DNA of 64,000 bases, taken from Porphyromonas macacae DSM 20710 = JCM 13914. Lineage in GTDB: Bacteria; Bacteroidota; Bacteroidia; Bacteroidales; Porphyromonadaceae. The stretch spans positions 38,837 through 102,836 of the forward strand of contig NZ_KB904152.1 of assembly GCF_000379945.1 (NCBI RefSeq), in the 5' to 3' direction. The number at the start of each line of letters is the position of its first letter. The stretch's first letter is position 1. The translations under genes were made by a program, and so were the position numbers. The notes below the pieces were generated by a model that saw only the letters and a list, made by a program, of their open reading frames with translations, searched no databases and was not told the DNA's origin. Shown here in pieces: positions 56,401-64,000 of the stretch.

Positions 56401-58964
56401 TGATTGCTTCCCTTTTTCCAAATAATTACGAACAGAAAATAAATTTCACTGAAATAAAGCAATTATTGCAAGATGCTGCGGGTAGTCCTATGGGTAAAGA
56501 ACTCGCTGCTGCATTAACGGCTTCTTCCGATTTCGGAGAAATTTCCCTGAATCTCAAGCAAACAGACCAGATGCTCCGTTTGATGAGCGGAGACCGGCAC
56601 ATACCTTATTTGTGTACCGACGACTGCCGGTACGCACTTCATGCCATTCGACCGCAGGGTACGTATATGGAAGAATCCGAGCTGCTTATGGTTGCCAATA
56701 TGCTGGATAGCTTGGAGGATTTCAGAAAAACCATACTTTCTACGGATAATACGAAATCGGCTGATGATATAACAGAAAAATACGAATTTCCGGAGTTGGC
56801 TCAGATCGTGCAGGATGCCCCTTCTCTTCCCAAAACGGCAGTGTCCATCAGAGCTCTATTCAATGAAGAGCAACAGATTGCCGACAACGCCAGTAAAGAA
56901 CTCTATCGAATCAGACGAGAGTTAAGGAATGTGGAGCAGAGTATCAGCGGTGCAATACGAAGAATCGCACGGCAGGCAAAGGAAGCCGGCTGGATAGATG
57001 CAGATGTTCACCCGGCCTTGAGAGATGGACGGTTGGTCATTCCCCTCCCGCCGGAACATAAACGTAAACTCAAGGGAATCGTATATGATGAATCGGCCAC
57101 CGGGAAAACGGTCTATGTGGAGCCGGCCGAAATTGTCGAGGCGAACAACATGATCCGGGAGTTGGAAGCAGAAGAACGCCGGGAAATCATCAAGATATTA
57201 ACGGGTGTAGCGGATAAATTGAGGCCTAACCTGAAACAGCTGTTGGATGGCGTTCGTATTTTGGGACTACTGGATTTTATTCGTGCCAAGGCCAAATTGG
57301 CACAATCCATGAGTGCCGTTTTACCGCAAGTTACCGATAAACCGCTTATCCGTTGGCAACAGTGCAGACATCCGCTATTGGAGCGCAGCCTCAAACAACA
57401 TGGCAGAGCCATAGTACCGCTCGACATTACACTCGAAGAACCGAAATCGAGATTTTTAGTGATCAGCGGACCTAATGCAGGAGGGAAATCGGTATGCCTT
57501 AAAACCGTAGGTTTGTTGCAGCTGATGCTGCAAAGCGGGCTGCTTTTGCCTCTCGACGCCAATTCCCGATGCGGTATCTTCTCCAATCTTTGCATCGATA
57601 TTGGAGATGAACAGAGTATAGAAGACGATTTGAGTACTTACAGTTCACATTTGGCTAATATGAAACAATTCGTAAAGATTGCCGACGAACGTACTCTTAT
57701 CCTGATTGATGAGTTCGGTAGCGGAACGGAACCGCAGATAGGTGGAGCCATCGCCCAGTCTCTTCTTAATCAGTTTAATAAGTCGGAGGCTTTCGGCGTC
57801 GTTACGACCCACTTTCAGAACCTCAAAACGTTTGCCGAAGAAACTCCGGGAATTATTAACGGAGCCATGCTGTACGACCGGCATCGCCTGCAACCGCTTT
57901 TTAAGCTGGAAACAGGTCGTCCGGGGAGTTCTTTTGCCATTGAAATAGCTCGAAAAATCGGTTTGCCCGAAAATGTCATACAAGAAGCTACCGACATTGT
58001 CGGAACCGATTATGTAAACATGGATAAATTCCTTCAAGATATTGTTCGTGACAAAAGGTATTGGGAACAAAAAAGAGCTAATATCCGGAGGGAGGAAAAG
58101 AGATTGGAAGAACTGACCGGTGAGTATTCCCGGAAAATCGAAACAATCGATAGCGAAACAAAGAAGATATTATCCGAAGCCAGGGATGAAGCACGGGAAA
58201 TCATCAAACAATCCGGTAAAGAGATCGAACGGACCATACGTGAGATTAAAGAAGCCGAAGCCGAAAAAGAAAGAACGCGCCTCATACGTGCCCGGTTGAA
58301 CAGCTATGAAAAGGAATTGGCTCTGGAAGAAACTGCTGATCTACATATTAAGGAAGAAAAGTATCGGCGTGAATTGGAGAAAATCAAACGACGTGAAAAA
58401 CGTAAACAGCAGAAGAAAAACAAGCAGACGGATGAATCCGTAACTGTCAAAGAAACGATAGAAAATCCCCCTCTGGAAAAACAAAAACCGTTTAAGGTGG
58501 GTGATGCCGTACGTATATCCGGACAAAAAGCTGTTGGCAGTATCCTTGAAATGAAAGATGATACAGCCCTTATCAGTATGGGAGGTATTATAAAAAGCTA
58601 TGTGCCATTGACGAGACTGCACCATGCTGTCTCCGAAGAAAAGAAAAGCTTGCAAAAGCCTTCGACACCGATAGCCGGTGCCAAGATGATCGTAGATCAG
58701 ATTCACGAAAAACGGCTTCACTTCAAACAAGACCTCGATGTCAGGGGCATGCGTGCCAACGAAGCAGTACAAAGCGTATCCTATTTTATCGATGATGCCA
58801 TACAACTCGGCATCTCCCGTGTGCGTATTCTGCATGGAACAGGCACCGGGGCTTTGCGTATGGCTATCAGGGAGTATTTGGCAGGAGTCGGTTCCGTAAG
58901 AAAATACGCCGATGAACATGTACAGTTCGGAGGGGCCGGTATTACAGTAGTTGATCTGGAATAA
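56400..58964 (+). CDS. mutS2: Endonuclease MutS2 (ribosome quality-control ATPase)
   Basis: 854 residues. The MutS-like ATPase has P-loop VISGPNAGGKSVCLK (about 350-364), Walker B LILIDEFGSGTEPQIGG, and TTHFQNLK. A long coiled coil (about 530-680) is followed by a KOW-like segment and the C-terminal Smr nuclease domain (about 775-854: DLDVRGMRANEAV and ILHGTGTGALRMAI). MutS2 suppresses homologous recombination in some bacteria and splits stalled ribosomes in Bacillus. It ends the plus-strand group. Confidence 0.96.
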   Translation: MIASLFPNNYEQKINFTEIKQLLQDAAGSPMGKELAAALTASSDFGEISLNLKQTDQMLRLMSGDRHIPYLCTDDCRYALHAIRPQGTYMEESELLMVANMLDSLEDFRKTILSTDNTKSADDITEKYEFPELAQIVQDAPSLPKTAVSIRALFNEEQQIADNASKELYRIRRELRNVEQSISGAIRRIARQAKEAGWIDADVHPALRDGRLVIPLPPEHKRKLKGIVYDESATGKTVYVEPAEIVEANNMIRELEAEERREIIKILTGVADKLRPNLKQLLDGVRILGLLDFIRAKAKLAQSMSAVLPQVTDKPLIRWQQCRHPLLERSLKQHGRAIVPLDITLEEPKSRFLVISGPNAGGKSVCLKTVGLLQLMLQSGLLLPLDANSRCGIFSNLCIDIGDEQSIEDDLSTYSSHLANMKQFVKIADERTLILIDEFGSGTEPQIGGAIAQSLLNQFNKSEAFGVVTTHFQNLKTFAEETPGIINGAMLYDRHRLQPLFKLETGRPGSSFAIEIARKIGLPENVIQEATDIVGTDYVNMDKFLQDIVRDKRYWEQKRANIRREEKRLEELTGEYSRKIETIDSETKKILSEARDEAREIIKQSGKEIERTIREIKEAEAEKERTRLIRARLNSYEKELALEETADLHIKEEKYRRELEKIKRREKRKQQKKNKQTDESVTVKETIENPPLEKQKPFKVGDAVRISGQKAVGSILEMKDDTALISMGGIIKSYVPLTRLHHAVSEEKKSLQKPSTPIAGAKMIVDQIHEKRLHFKQDLDVRGMRANEAVQSVSYFIDDAIQLGISRVRILHGTGTGALRMAIREYLAGVGSVRKYADEHVQFGGAGITVVDLE

Positions 58965-59009
58965 TACTTCACATTACCTGTCTCTCATAAATAAACGAAC
59001 ATACTTCGA

Positions 59010-59164
59010 GGGGACTGTGTCAAAAATACATTTTGACACAGCCCCTTTCAAATGTGTCAGAATCCGGTAAAGTACAAGGCGCTAACACTGAAACTCAAAG
59101 GAGCACACCGAAGTACGTGACCGAAGACGAATGTCACAAGCAACGCAGTAATTTGTGCATGATC
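59010..59164 (+). repeat. R2 dispersed repeat, copy 3 (head hairpin doubles as mutS2 terminator)
   Basis: 155 bp. The head GGGGACTGTGTCAAAA / TTTTGACACAGCCCC (59010-59045) is a hairpin of about 15 base pairs followed by a T-rich stretch, directly after mutS2. The tail has GTAAAGTACAAGGCGCTAA, GTACGTGACCGAAGACGAAT and GCATGAT. It lies 126 bases before R1 copy D. Confidence 0.85.
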
Positions 59165-59290
59165 ACACACTGTCTTAATTTTTATTATAGGAAACAATAT
59201 CTTCCTGAAACCATCTCCTTGATTTTTTCCGTCTACTTTCCCCATCCAAGAAAAATTTGACGTGTACCGAAATTCTCTGAGGTGTACTGA

Positions 59291-59424
59291 AAAAAATTCT
59301 GCCTGACGGTTGAAAATTATTCAGGCAAAGAAAAAAGATCCAAGTTAACTTCGTTGAAAATCCATCAGGCTACGGATTTTTATTTATTGCCTGAATAATT
59401 TTCAACCATCAGATAAATAATTTC
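59291..59424 (-). repeat. R1 intergenic palindromic repeat, copy D
   Basis: 134 bp, the longest copy. It holds GCCTGACGGTTGAAAATTATT and its near-mirror AATAATTTTCAACCATCAG, with a central CCAAGTTAACTTCGTTG and a nested second unit (CCATCAGGCTACGGATTTT). It is in the same orientation as copy B, and both share an upstream GTGTACTGAAAA. Confidence 0.8.
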
Positions 59425-59655
59425 AGTGGCTTAAAATATCAGGAAAAAACGAAATCCGAAAAAATAAAAAATAGATAAAGCAAAGCTGTTTGTATATATA
59501 AACAGTTAATAAAATTAATCGGACAAGAAAAAAAGATTTCCGATATAGACAACTTTTGGTATACTGTTGAAAACATAAAACACAGTATTTTAAGTACTTA
59601 AGACAATGTTTTGGAAAACTTTACAAGTACAATAGTTTCCCAATAAATTAAATTC

Positions 59656-59663
59656 TATCTTTG
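59656..59663 (+). promoter_or_regulatory. -7 box of nrdJ (TATCTTTG)
   Basis: Matches TAnnTTTG, 47 bases before the nrdJ ATG. A good -33 box is not visible. A long leader (about 40 bases) has no riboswitch-like structure. Confidence 0.45.
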
Positions 59664-59710
59664 TTTACAGAATCAAACACAGAAACATTTGTCACTTTAC
59701 GACACAAGCT

Positions 59711-62263
59711 ATGGACAAAAAGATTTATAAATTTGACGATGTTTACACTGCAACGGTGGAATACTTCGGAGGAGACGAGCTAGCTGCAAAAGTTTGGGCT
59801 ACGAAATATGCCCTTAAAGACAGTCAGGGCAATATTTATGAACTTACTCCGGCCGATATGCACCACCGTTTGGCTGCCGAAGTAGCCCGGATAGAGAAAA
59901 AATACCCTAACCCCCTCTCTCACGAAGAGCTTTTCTCTCTATTTGATCATTTTAAGTATATTGTACCTCAAGGCAGCCCGATGACGGGGATTGGCAATAA
60001 TTTCCAAATAGCCTCACTTTCCAACTGTTTTGTCATAGGATTGGATGGTCCTGCCGATTCATACGGTGCTGTAATCAAGATTGATGAAGAGCAAGTACAG
60101 TTGATGAAAAGACGCGGAGGTGTGGGGCACGACTTATCCCACATACGCCCGAGCGGCTCTCCCGTAAAAAACTCGGCACTCACTTCTACGGGTCTGGTTC
60201 CGTTTATGGAGCGTTACTCGAACTCCACCAGAGAAGTTGCACAGGATGGTCGACGTGGCGCCCTTATGTTATCCGTATCCATCAAACACCCCGACAGCGA
60301 AAGTTTTATAGATGCCAAGATGACAGAAGGGAAAGTGACGGGAGCAAACGTATCGGTAAAAATTGATGATGAGTTTATGAAAGCTGTGGTAGACAACAAA
60401 CCCTACACGCAGCAATACCCTATCGATTCAGACAAACCAATGTATTCAAAAAATATCGAAGCACGCCGGCTTTGGGAAAAAATTATTCATAATGCCTGGA
60501 AAAGTGCCGAACCGGGGGTTTTATTTTGGGACACCGTATTGAAAGAAAGTATACCGGACTGCTATGCAGATTTAGGCTTTAGAACCGTTTCCACCAATCC
60601 ATGCGGTGAAATTCCGCTTTGCCCTTATGACAGCTGCAGACTTTTAGCCATCAACTTATACTCTTACGTTAAAAATCCATTTACGCCCTGGGCGGAATTC
60701 GATTTCGAACTGTTTGAAAAACATGTTGGTCTGGCTCAAAGAATAATGGACGATATCATCGATTTGGAGAGTGAAAAAATCGAACAGATACTCAAAAAAA
60801 TCGATTCCGATCCGGAAAGTGAGGAAATAAAAGGATCGGAAATACACTTATGGCACAAAATACAGGATAAGACTCTGAAAGGACGTCGTACCGGTGTAGG
60901 CATAACGGCCGAAGGCGATATGATTGCTGCCATGGGATTGCGCTACGGCTCCGATGAAGCTACGGCATTTGCAGAGAAAGTACAAAAGACATTAGCCCTT
61001 TCGGCTTACAGGAGCTCCGTGCAGATGGCCAAAGAACGTGGAAAATTTGAAATCTACGACAGTAAACGAGAAGAAAAAAATCCTTTCATCCTGCGTCTGA
61101 AGGAGGCTGATCCGGAGCTGTATAAAGAGATGATAAAACATGGCAGACGCAACATAGCCTGCCTGACGATAGCACCCACCGGTTCGACCAGCCTGATGAC
61201 ACAAACCTCCAGCGGTATAGAACCGGTATTTATGCCTGTCTATAAAAGAAGACGCAAGGTAAATCCGAATGATCAAAATGCTGCGATAGATTATGTAGAT
61301 GAAGTCGGCGACAGTTTTGAAGAATTCATCGTATATCACCCGAAGTTCATCACATGGATGGAAATCAACGGATTCGATACAAAGAAAAAATACACGTCCG
61401 GCGAATTGGATGATCTGGTAGCAAAAAGTCCTTACTTCCATGCCACGGCAAATGATGTGGATTGGGTGGCCAAAGTCAAGATGCAGGGGCGAATGCAAAA
61501 ATGGGTAGACCACTCCATCAGTGTCACAATCAATCTGCCGGAAGATGTTTCAGAAGAGTTGGTCAACACATTATATGTAGAAGCATGGAAAAACGGATGT
61601 AAAGGCTGTACCGTATACAGAGACGGCTCAAGAAGCGGTGTTTTGATCAGTACCGATAAAAAGAAAAAAGACGGATCCGCAACATCCGAAAATCCGTCTA
61701 TGGCAGACAGAACAGATCCGATTAAACGTCCTCGTTCTTTGGATGCAGACGTTGTCAGATTCCAAAATAATAAAGAAAAATGGATTGCTTTCGTCGGGCT
61801 TAAGGACGGACGACCGTATGAAATTTTCACCGGTATTGCCGACGATGACGAAGGTATTATGGTTCCCAAGAGCGTTTCTTCCGGCAAAATCATCAGAACG
61901 TATGAAGACGACGGCACAAAACACTACGATTTCCAGTTTCGCAATAAAAGAGGATTCAAAATGACTATTGAAGGTTTGGATGGAAAGTTCAACCCCGAAT
62001 ACTGGAACTATGCAAAGTTTATCAGCGGTGTATTACGCTATGGTATGCCAATCGAACAGGTTGTAAACCTTGTGCAGGGAATGTCTTTGAATGATGAATC
62101 TATTAATACATGGAAAAACGGTGTAGAGCGTGCTCTCAGAAAATATCTGCCCGTTGGTGCTGAAGCTCAGGGACAGGAGTGTCCGAACTGCCACCAGAAA
62201 ACACTGATTTATCAGGAAGGTTGTCTGCTTTGTACAAATTGCGGTACATCTAAATGCGGATAA
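59711..62263 (+). CDS. nrdJ: Adenosylcobalamin-dependent ribonucleoside-diphosphate reductase (class II)
   Basis: 850 residues. It reduces ribonucleotides to deoxyribonucleotides using adenosylcobalamin, so it works with or without oxygen. Active-site cysteines are Cys106 (SLSNCFVIG) and Cys298 (TNPCGEIPLCP); the substrate and glycyl-like loop blocks GFRTVSTNPCGEIPL and LTIAPTGSTSLMTQTSSGIEPVF are standard. The C-terminal tail has a Cys-rich zinc ribbon (CPNCHQK, CLLCTNCG). The cobalamin comes from the pathway whose late genes are at 15.8-19.4 kb. No other RNR gene is in the window. Confidence 0.97.
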   Translation: MDKKIYKFDDVYTATVEYFGGDELAAKVWATKYALKDSQGNIYELTPADMHHRLAAEVARIEKKYPNPLSHEELFSLFDHFKYIVPQGSPMTGIGNNFQIASLSNCFVIGLDGPADSYGAVIKIDEEQVQLMKRRGGVGHDLSHIRPSGSPVKNSALTSTGLVPFMERYSNSTREVAQDGRRGALMLSVSIKHPDSESFIDAKMTEGKVTGANVSVKIDDEFMKAVVDNKPYTQQYPIDSDKPMYSKNIEARRLWEKIIHNAWKSAEPGVLFWDTVLKESIPDCYADLGFRTVSTNPCGEIPLCPYDSCRLLAINLYSYVKNPFTPWAEFDFELFEKHVGLAQRIMDDIIDLESEKIEQILKKIDSDPESEEIKGSEIHLWHKIQDKTLKGRRTGVGITAEGDMIAAMGLRYGSDEATAFAEKVQKTLALSAYRSSVQMAKERGKFEIYDSKREEKNPFILRLKEADPELYKEMIKHGRRNIACLTIAPTGSTSLMTQTSSGIEPVFMPVYKRRRKVNPNDQNAAIDYVDEVGDSFEEFIVYHPKFITWMEINGFDTKKKYTSGELDDLVAKSPYFHATANDVDWVAKVKMQGRMQKWVDHSISVTINLPEDVSEELVNTLYVEAWKNGCKGCTVYRDGSRSGVLISTDKKKKDGSATSENPSMADRTDPIKRPRSLDADVVRFQNNKEKWIAFVGLKDGRPYEIFTGIADDDEGIMVPKSVSSGKIIRTYEDDGTKHYDFQFRNKRGFKMTIEGLDGKFNPEYWNYAKFISGVLRYGMPIEQVVNLVQGMSLNDESINTWKNGVERALRKYLPVGAEAQGQECPNCHQKTLIYQEGCLLCTNCGTSKCG

Positions 62264-62283
62264 GGCCGTAATAGAAATACTAA

Positions 62284-62412
62284 TGGGTGGCAGGTAATGT
62301 GGGCGGAAACATTCACAGCACCTTGCCCGATGAGGAGGTAAATCGGGCTTTCTCCACTCACCCCAATGTAAGGACGATGCAGATAACCATTCAAGAAGAA
62401 CAGACAGAGTAA
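62284..62412 (+). pseudogene. Possible C-terminal gene remnant
   Basis: An open frame of 42 codons without an ATG, bounded upstream by a stop, reads like a protein end (LPDEEVNRAFSTHPNVRTMQ and then QEEQTE) and stops right next to the R3 MITE. I do not recognise the family; it could be a fragment of an accessory gene. It could also be a random frame. Confidence 0.3.
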
Positions 62413-62413
62413 A

Positions 62414-62582
62414 GGGGCTGTGTCAAAACTCCATTCTCCCTAAATCAACTATCATTTGTAAAGAACAATCGCTATCAAAGAGCTGAAAACTCAATGATAG
62501 CGATTGTTTTATTTGATTAGAAGGGGGATAACTATCGATATGAAAGGAAACTTCTCCCAATTCCATGTTTTGACACACTCCC
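62414..62582. mobile_element. R3 MITE, copy 2
   Basis: 169 bp with terminal inverted repeats GGGGCTGTGTCAAAAC (62414-62429) and GTTTTGACACACTCCC (62567-62582) and the central hairpin ACAATCGCTATCA / TGATAGCGATTGT. It is nearly identical to 8073-8242 in the reverse direction. It sits immediately after a possible gene remnant. The remaining sequence to 62794 carries short, frame-broken coding-like pieces (for example DEKHLVTFDSELKRL with a stop at 62708) and nothing else I recognise. Confidence 0.85.
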
Positions 62583-62794
62583 TCCTTTCTTTCGTGAGTT
62601 TAGGGCGTACAAAGAAAGCAGCAAAGAAACCCCGATGAAAAACACCTCGTTACTTTTGACAGTGAGTTGAAACGGCTCAAAAAGAAACAAAAAGCCAATG
62701 CTAAATAGTTCACATTGCATTTAATCAACAGAAGGCAATCTTTGAAAATCCAGCCAATGTCTGTCAGGCTCTATGCTTATTTCTCCATTCGCTT

Positions 62795-63391
62795 TTATTT
62801 TACAAATCCATTCTTGTAAAAGTCATACCAGCCGGCTATCTTCTCAGAAGTATTGGCTTTCAGCAATAAAAGCATCTCACGAGTAAATTCCAAATGTCCT
62901 ACACCGTTTGCAGTAACAATATTCTTGTCACTGACGGCTTGTGCTTCCACATATCCTGCTTCGTTTGTGTATTTTTCTCCACCCCATTCTTTAAGTTGGT
63001 CAAGGCCGTTGCCCGTATGCTTTACATCGTTTAGGAAACCGTGCAAACATAAAAACGAAGCTCCGTTGCATATTGCCCCAATGATTTTTCCTTTATCCAG
63101 CGCATCCTGAACCAATGGGGCGACACGTTCTGCTTCGGGTGAATCCCAACGGTTGCCACCAATAAGTACCAAAGCCACATAATCTTTCGGCATATTCTCA
63201 AAAGAATAATCCGGCAAAGTTCTTAAACCACCGATGGAACGGACTGCATCCAATGTCGGAGCTGCGGTATAAACTTCGTACTTTATCTCACTTCCCGGTA
63301 CTACTCCCACATGAAGAGACGTGGAAAGGAACGCTCCCTCCCAATCTGTATATTCATTTAACAAGACAAATATAACTTTCTGTTTCATCAT
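62795..63391 (-). CDS. DJ-1/PfpI family protein
   Basis: 198 residues. The fold matches type I glutamine amidotransferase-like PfpI/YdeA proteins: start KVIFVLLNEYTDWEGAFLS with the conserved Glu18, VLIGGN (75-80) and the nucleophile Cys108 in GAICNGASF. Members are proteases, glyoxalases or chaperones, so the reaction cannot be stated. It starts 13 bases after the truncated gene upstream (63405-63742) and was probably co-transcribed with it before the insertion. Confidence 0.88.
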   Translation of the reverse strand: MMKQKVIFVLLNEYTDWEGAFLSTSLHVGVVPGSEIKYEVYTAAPTLDAVRSIGGLRTLPDYSFENMPKDYVALVLIGGNRWDSPEAERVAPLVQDALDKGKIIGAICNGASFLCLHGFLNDVKHTGNGLDQLKEWGGEKYTNEAGYVEAQAVSDKNIVTANGVGHLEFTREMLLLLKANTSEKIAGWYDFYKNGFVK

Positions 63392-63404
63392 AAATACATC
63401 TATT

Positions 63405-63742
63405 TTATTTTCTATCTGCCGTCACTTTCGCCACGGTTTGCCATTCGTTGTTCTCATCCATTCGTTCTTTTCTCCACAGAAAAGAAGAAGCCATTATGTC
63501 GGAGAATACATACCTCATCTTCTTCGTCGTGTTTTCGGTCAGGATAATTTCTTCACTGACCTTTCTGGCGGTCAGTCGGATAGCCTCGCCCATACAACCG
63601 TAGAAAATATCCCATGCCATAGTCTTGGGATTGAAAACGCGGAGTGTAGTTCCGTATTCGGCATCGGGTTGTTTATCTTTCAGGCGTTCCTCACGAGAGG
63701 GAACGATAAAGAGGTCTTGCACAGCCGTACCGTCCAATACTC
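63405..63742 (-). pseudogene. Gene cut at its 5' end by the IS1182-like element (lipocalin/DUF1579-like)
   Basis: The last 112 codons of a gene; its upstream part is lost at the insertion point (63743). The remaining sequence, with YGTTLRVFNPKTMAWDIFYG and YVFSDIMASSFLWRKER, resembles the beta-rich DUF1579-like/lipocalin-type domain. An in-frame TTG (63755) lies inside the IS and gives an artificial start. Whether the product is made is doubtful. The family assignment is tentative. Confidence 0.55.
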
Positions 63743-64000
63743 GGGGCTGTGTCAAAATTCATTTTTGGGGCAGCCTCCTTTTTTTATTCCTCATCCAACG
63801 ACAAAGCCCCAACTTTCACAAGCTAGGGCTTCGTTCGTTCACTAAGTTTGAGTAACTTAGCAAATATCAATTACTTAATGAATACAAAGTTACACTTTCG
63901 TCCTTACATATCCGACCCCATCCTGCTATTTCCTGCAGAACTTGGTCAAGATATTGATGCCAATGACCCTGTGCGCCTGGTCAACAGCATTGTAGATTCG
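63743..64000 (+). mobile_element. IS1182-like insertion sequence, left end (runs off the window)
   Basis: The left terminus GGGGCTGTGTCAAAATTC is followed by a palindromic arm ending GGGGCAGCC and by a transposase start at 63878. The terminus closely resembles the ends of the R3 MITEs and the head of the R2 repeats. The right end is outside the window, so target-site duplication cannot be checked. A small hairpin AAGCCC / GGGCTT (63804-63831) lies in the untranslated leader. Confidence 0.8.
63878..64000 (+). CDS. IS1182-family transposase, N-terminal part (runs off the window)
   Basis: 41 codons are present and the frame is open at the window end. The segment FRPYISDPILLFPAELGQDI followed by NDPVRLVNSIVD fits the N-terminal DUF772-like domain of IS1182/IS5-related transposases (F-x-x-Y-x-x-x-Q/P-x-x-L-F-P then D-x-P-V-R-x-V-N). 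The catalytic DDE residues lie beyond the window. Confidence 0.75.
   Translation, partial: MNTKLHFRPYISDPILLFPAELGQDIDANDPVRLVNSIVDS

Larger units (their letters stand above)
58965..59710. other. 746-base gap between mutS2 and nrdJ
   Basis: Filled by R2 copy 3, R1 copy D and the nrdJ promoter. No cobalamin riboswitch is recognisable upstream of nrdJ. The part 59430-59640 is AT-rich without structure I can name. Confidence 0.6.

Noticed and set aside
59430..59710. Cobalamin riboswitch upstream of nrdJ
   Set aside because: No B12-box-like motif or the expected multi-stem structure could be seen in the AT-rich leader.
62532..62720. Minus-strand frame of 62 codons across the R3 MITE end
   Set aside because: It spans a mobile element boundary and has no protein-like features.

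Overview
The window is chromosomal DNA from a strictly or mostly anaerobic member of the Bacteroidota, most likely the order Bacteroidales (Porphyromonas/Tannerella/Parabacteroides-like). The evidence is the gene families (DUF4290, an HU-CCDC81/SPOR protein, a bicistronic PASTA-rluD pair, an etfB-etfA-acyl-CoA dehydrogenase trio, an adenosylcobalamin-dependent ribonucleotide reductase), promoters of the Bacteroidota type (TTG, about 20 bases, TAnnTTTG), and the absence of clear Shine-Dalgarno sequences. The species cannot be fixed from the sequence alone.

Layout. 1-11.6 kb: minus-strand groups malQ-phoH-purC-menG, pckA, guaB-miaA and an acyl-ACP thioesterase, with one plus-strand SIMPL protein. 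11.6-22.4 kb: minus-strand housekeeping, namely two RNA methyltransferases, queG with an HU/SPOR protein, a cobalamin block (cobQ, threonine-phosphate decarboxylase, cbiB), mgtC-pyrD-pyrK, and a small XRE regulator. 22.4-23.3 kb is a long AT-rich gap. 23.3-32.9 kb: a DUF4198 protein, then a minus-strand run panC - GHL10 lipoprotein - hemW - PASTA - rluD - ddl - acyltransferase, headed by asd. 33-40.2 kb: a secreted lamin-tail protein with ogt on the plus strand, then panE, a CvfB-like protein, a PDZ protein, cinA and tsaD on the minus strand. 40.9-62.3 kb is almost all plus strand: etfB-etfA-acd, a TPR/PD40 protein with a nucleoside phosphorylase, a tightly packed group lysS-gpsA-pgi-DUF4290-murA-rimM-dxr-rseP-mutS2, and nrdJ. 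62.3-64 kb is a small accessory zone with a MITE, gene remnants, a DJ-1/PfpI gene, a gene cut by an insertion sequence, and the left end of an IS1182-like element that runs out of the window.

Most of the window is ordinary core genome, and I found no defence island, prophage, CRISPR array, rRNA or recognisable tRNA. The structure not explained by genes is a set of three interrelated dispersed repeat families confined to intergenic DNA. R1 is a 90-130 bp palindromic element (4 copies, one with perfect 19-bp terminal inverted repeats). R2 is a roughly 155-bp repeat (4 copies) whose head looks like two fused IS/MITE termini. R3 is a 170-bp MITE (2 near-identical copies) that, in one R2 copy, occupies the head position. 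Other notable points are a MurA with Asp where most homologues have the fosfomycin-target Cys, an atypical IMP dehydrogenase, and cobalamin-biosynthesis genes together with two cobalamin-using enzymes (QueG, NrdJ).

Functionally, the genes fit a menaquinone-containing, saccharolytic or amino-acid-fermenting anaerobe: glycogen/maltodextrin use (MalQ), the PEP/oxaloacetate node (PckA), NAD-linked pyrimidine synthesis (PyrD/PyrK), flavin-based acyl-CoA redox (EtfAB-Acd), the MEP isoprenoid pathway (Dxr), and cell-envelope synthesis (MurA, Ddl, RseP).
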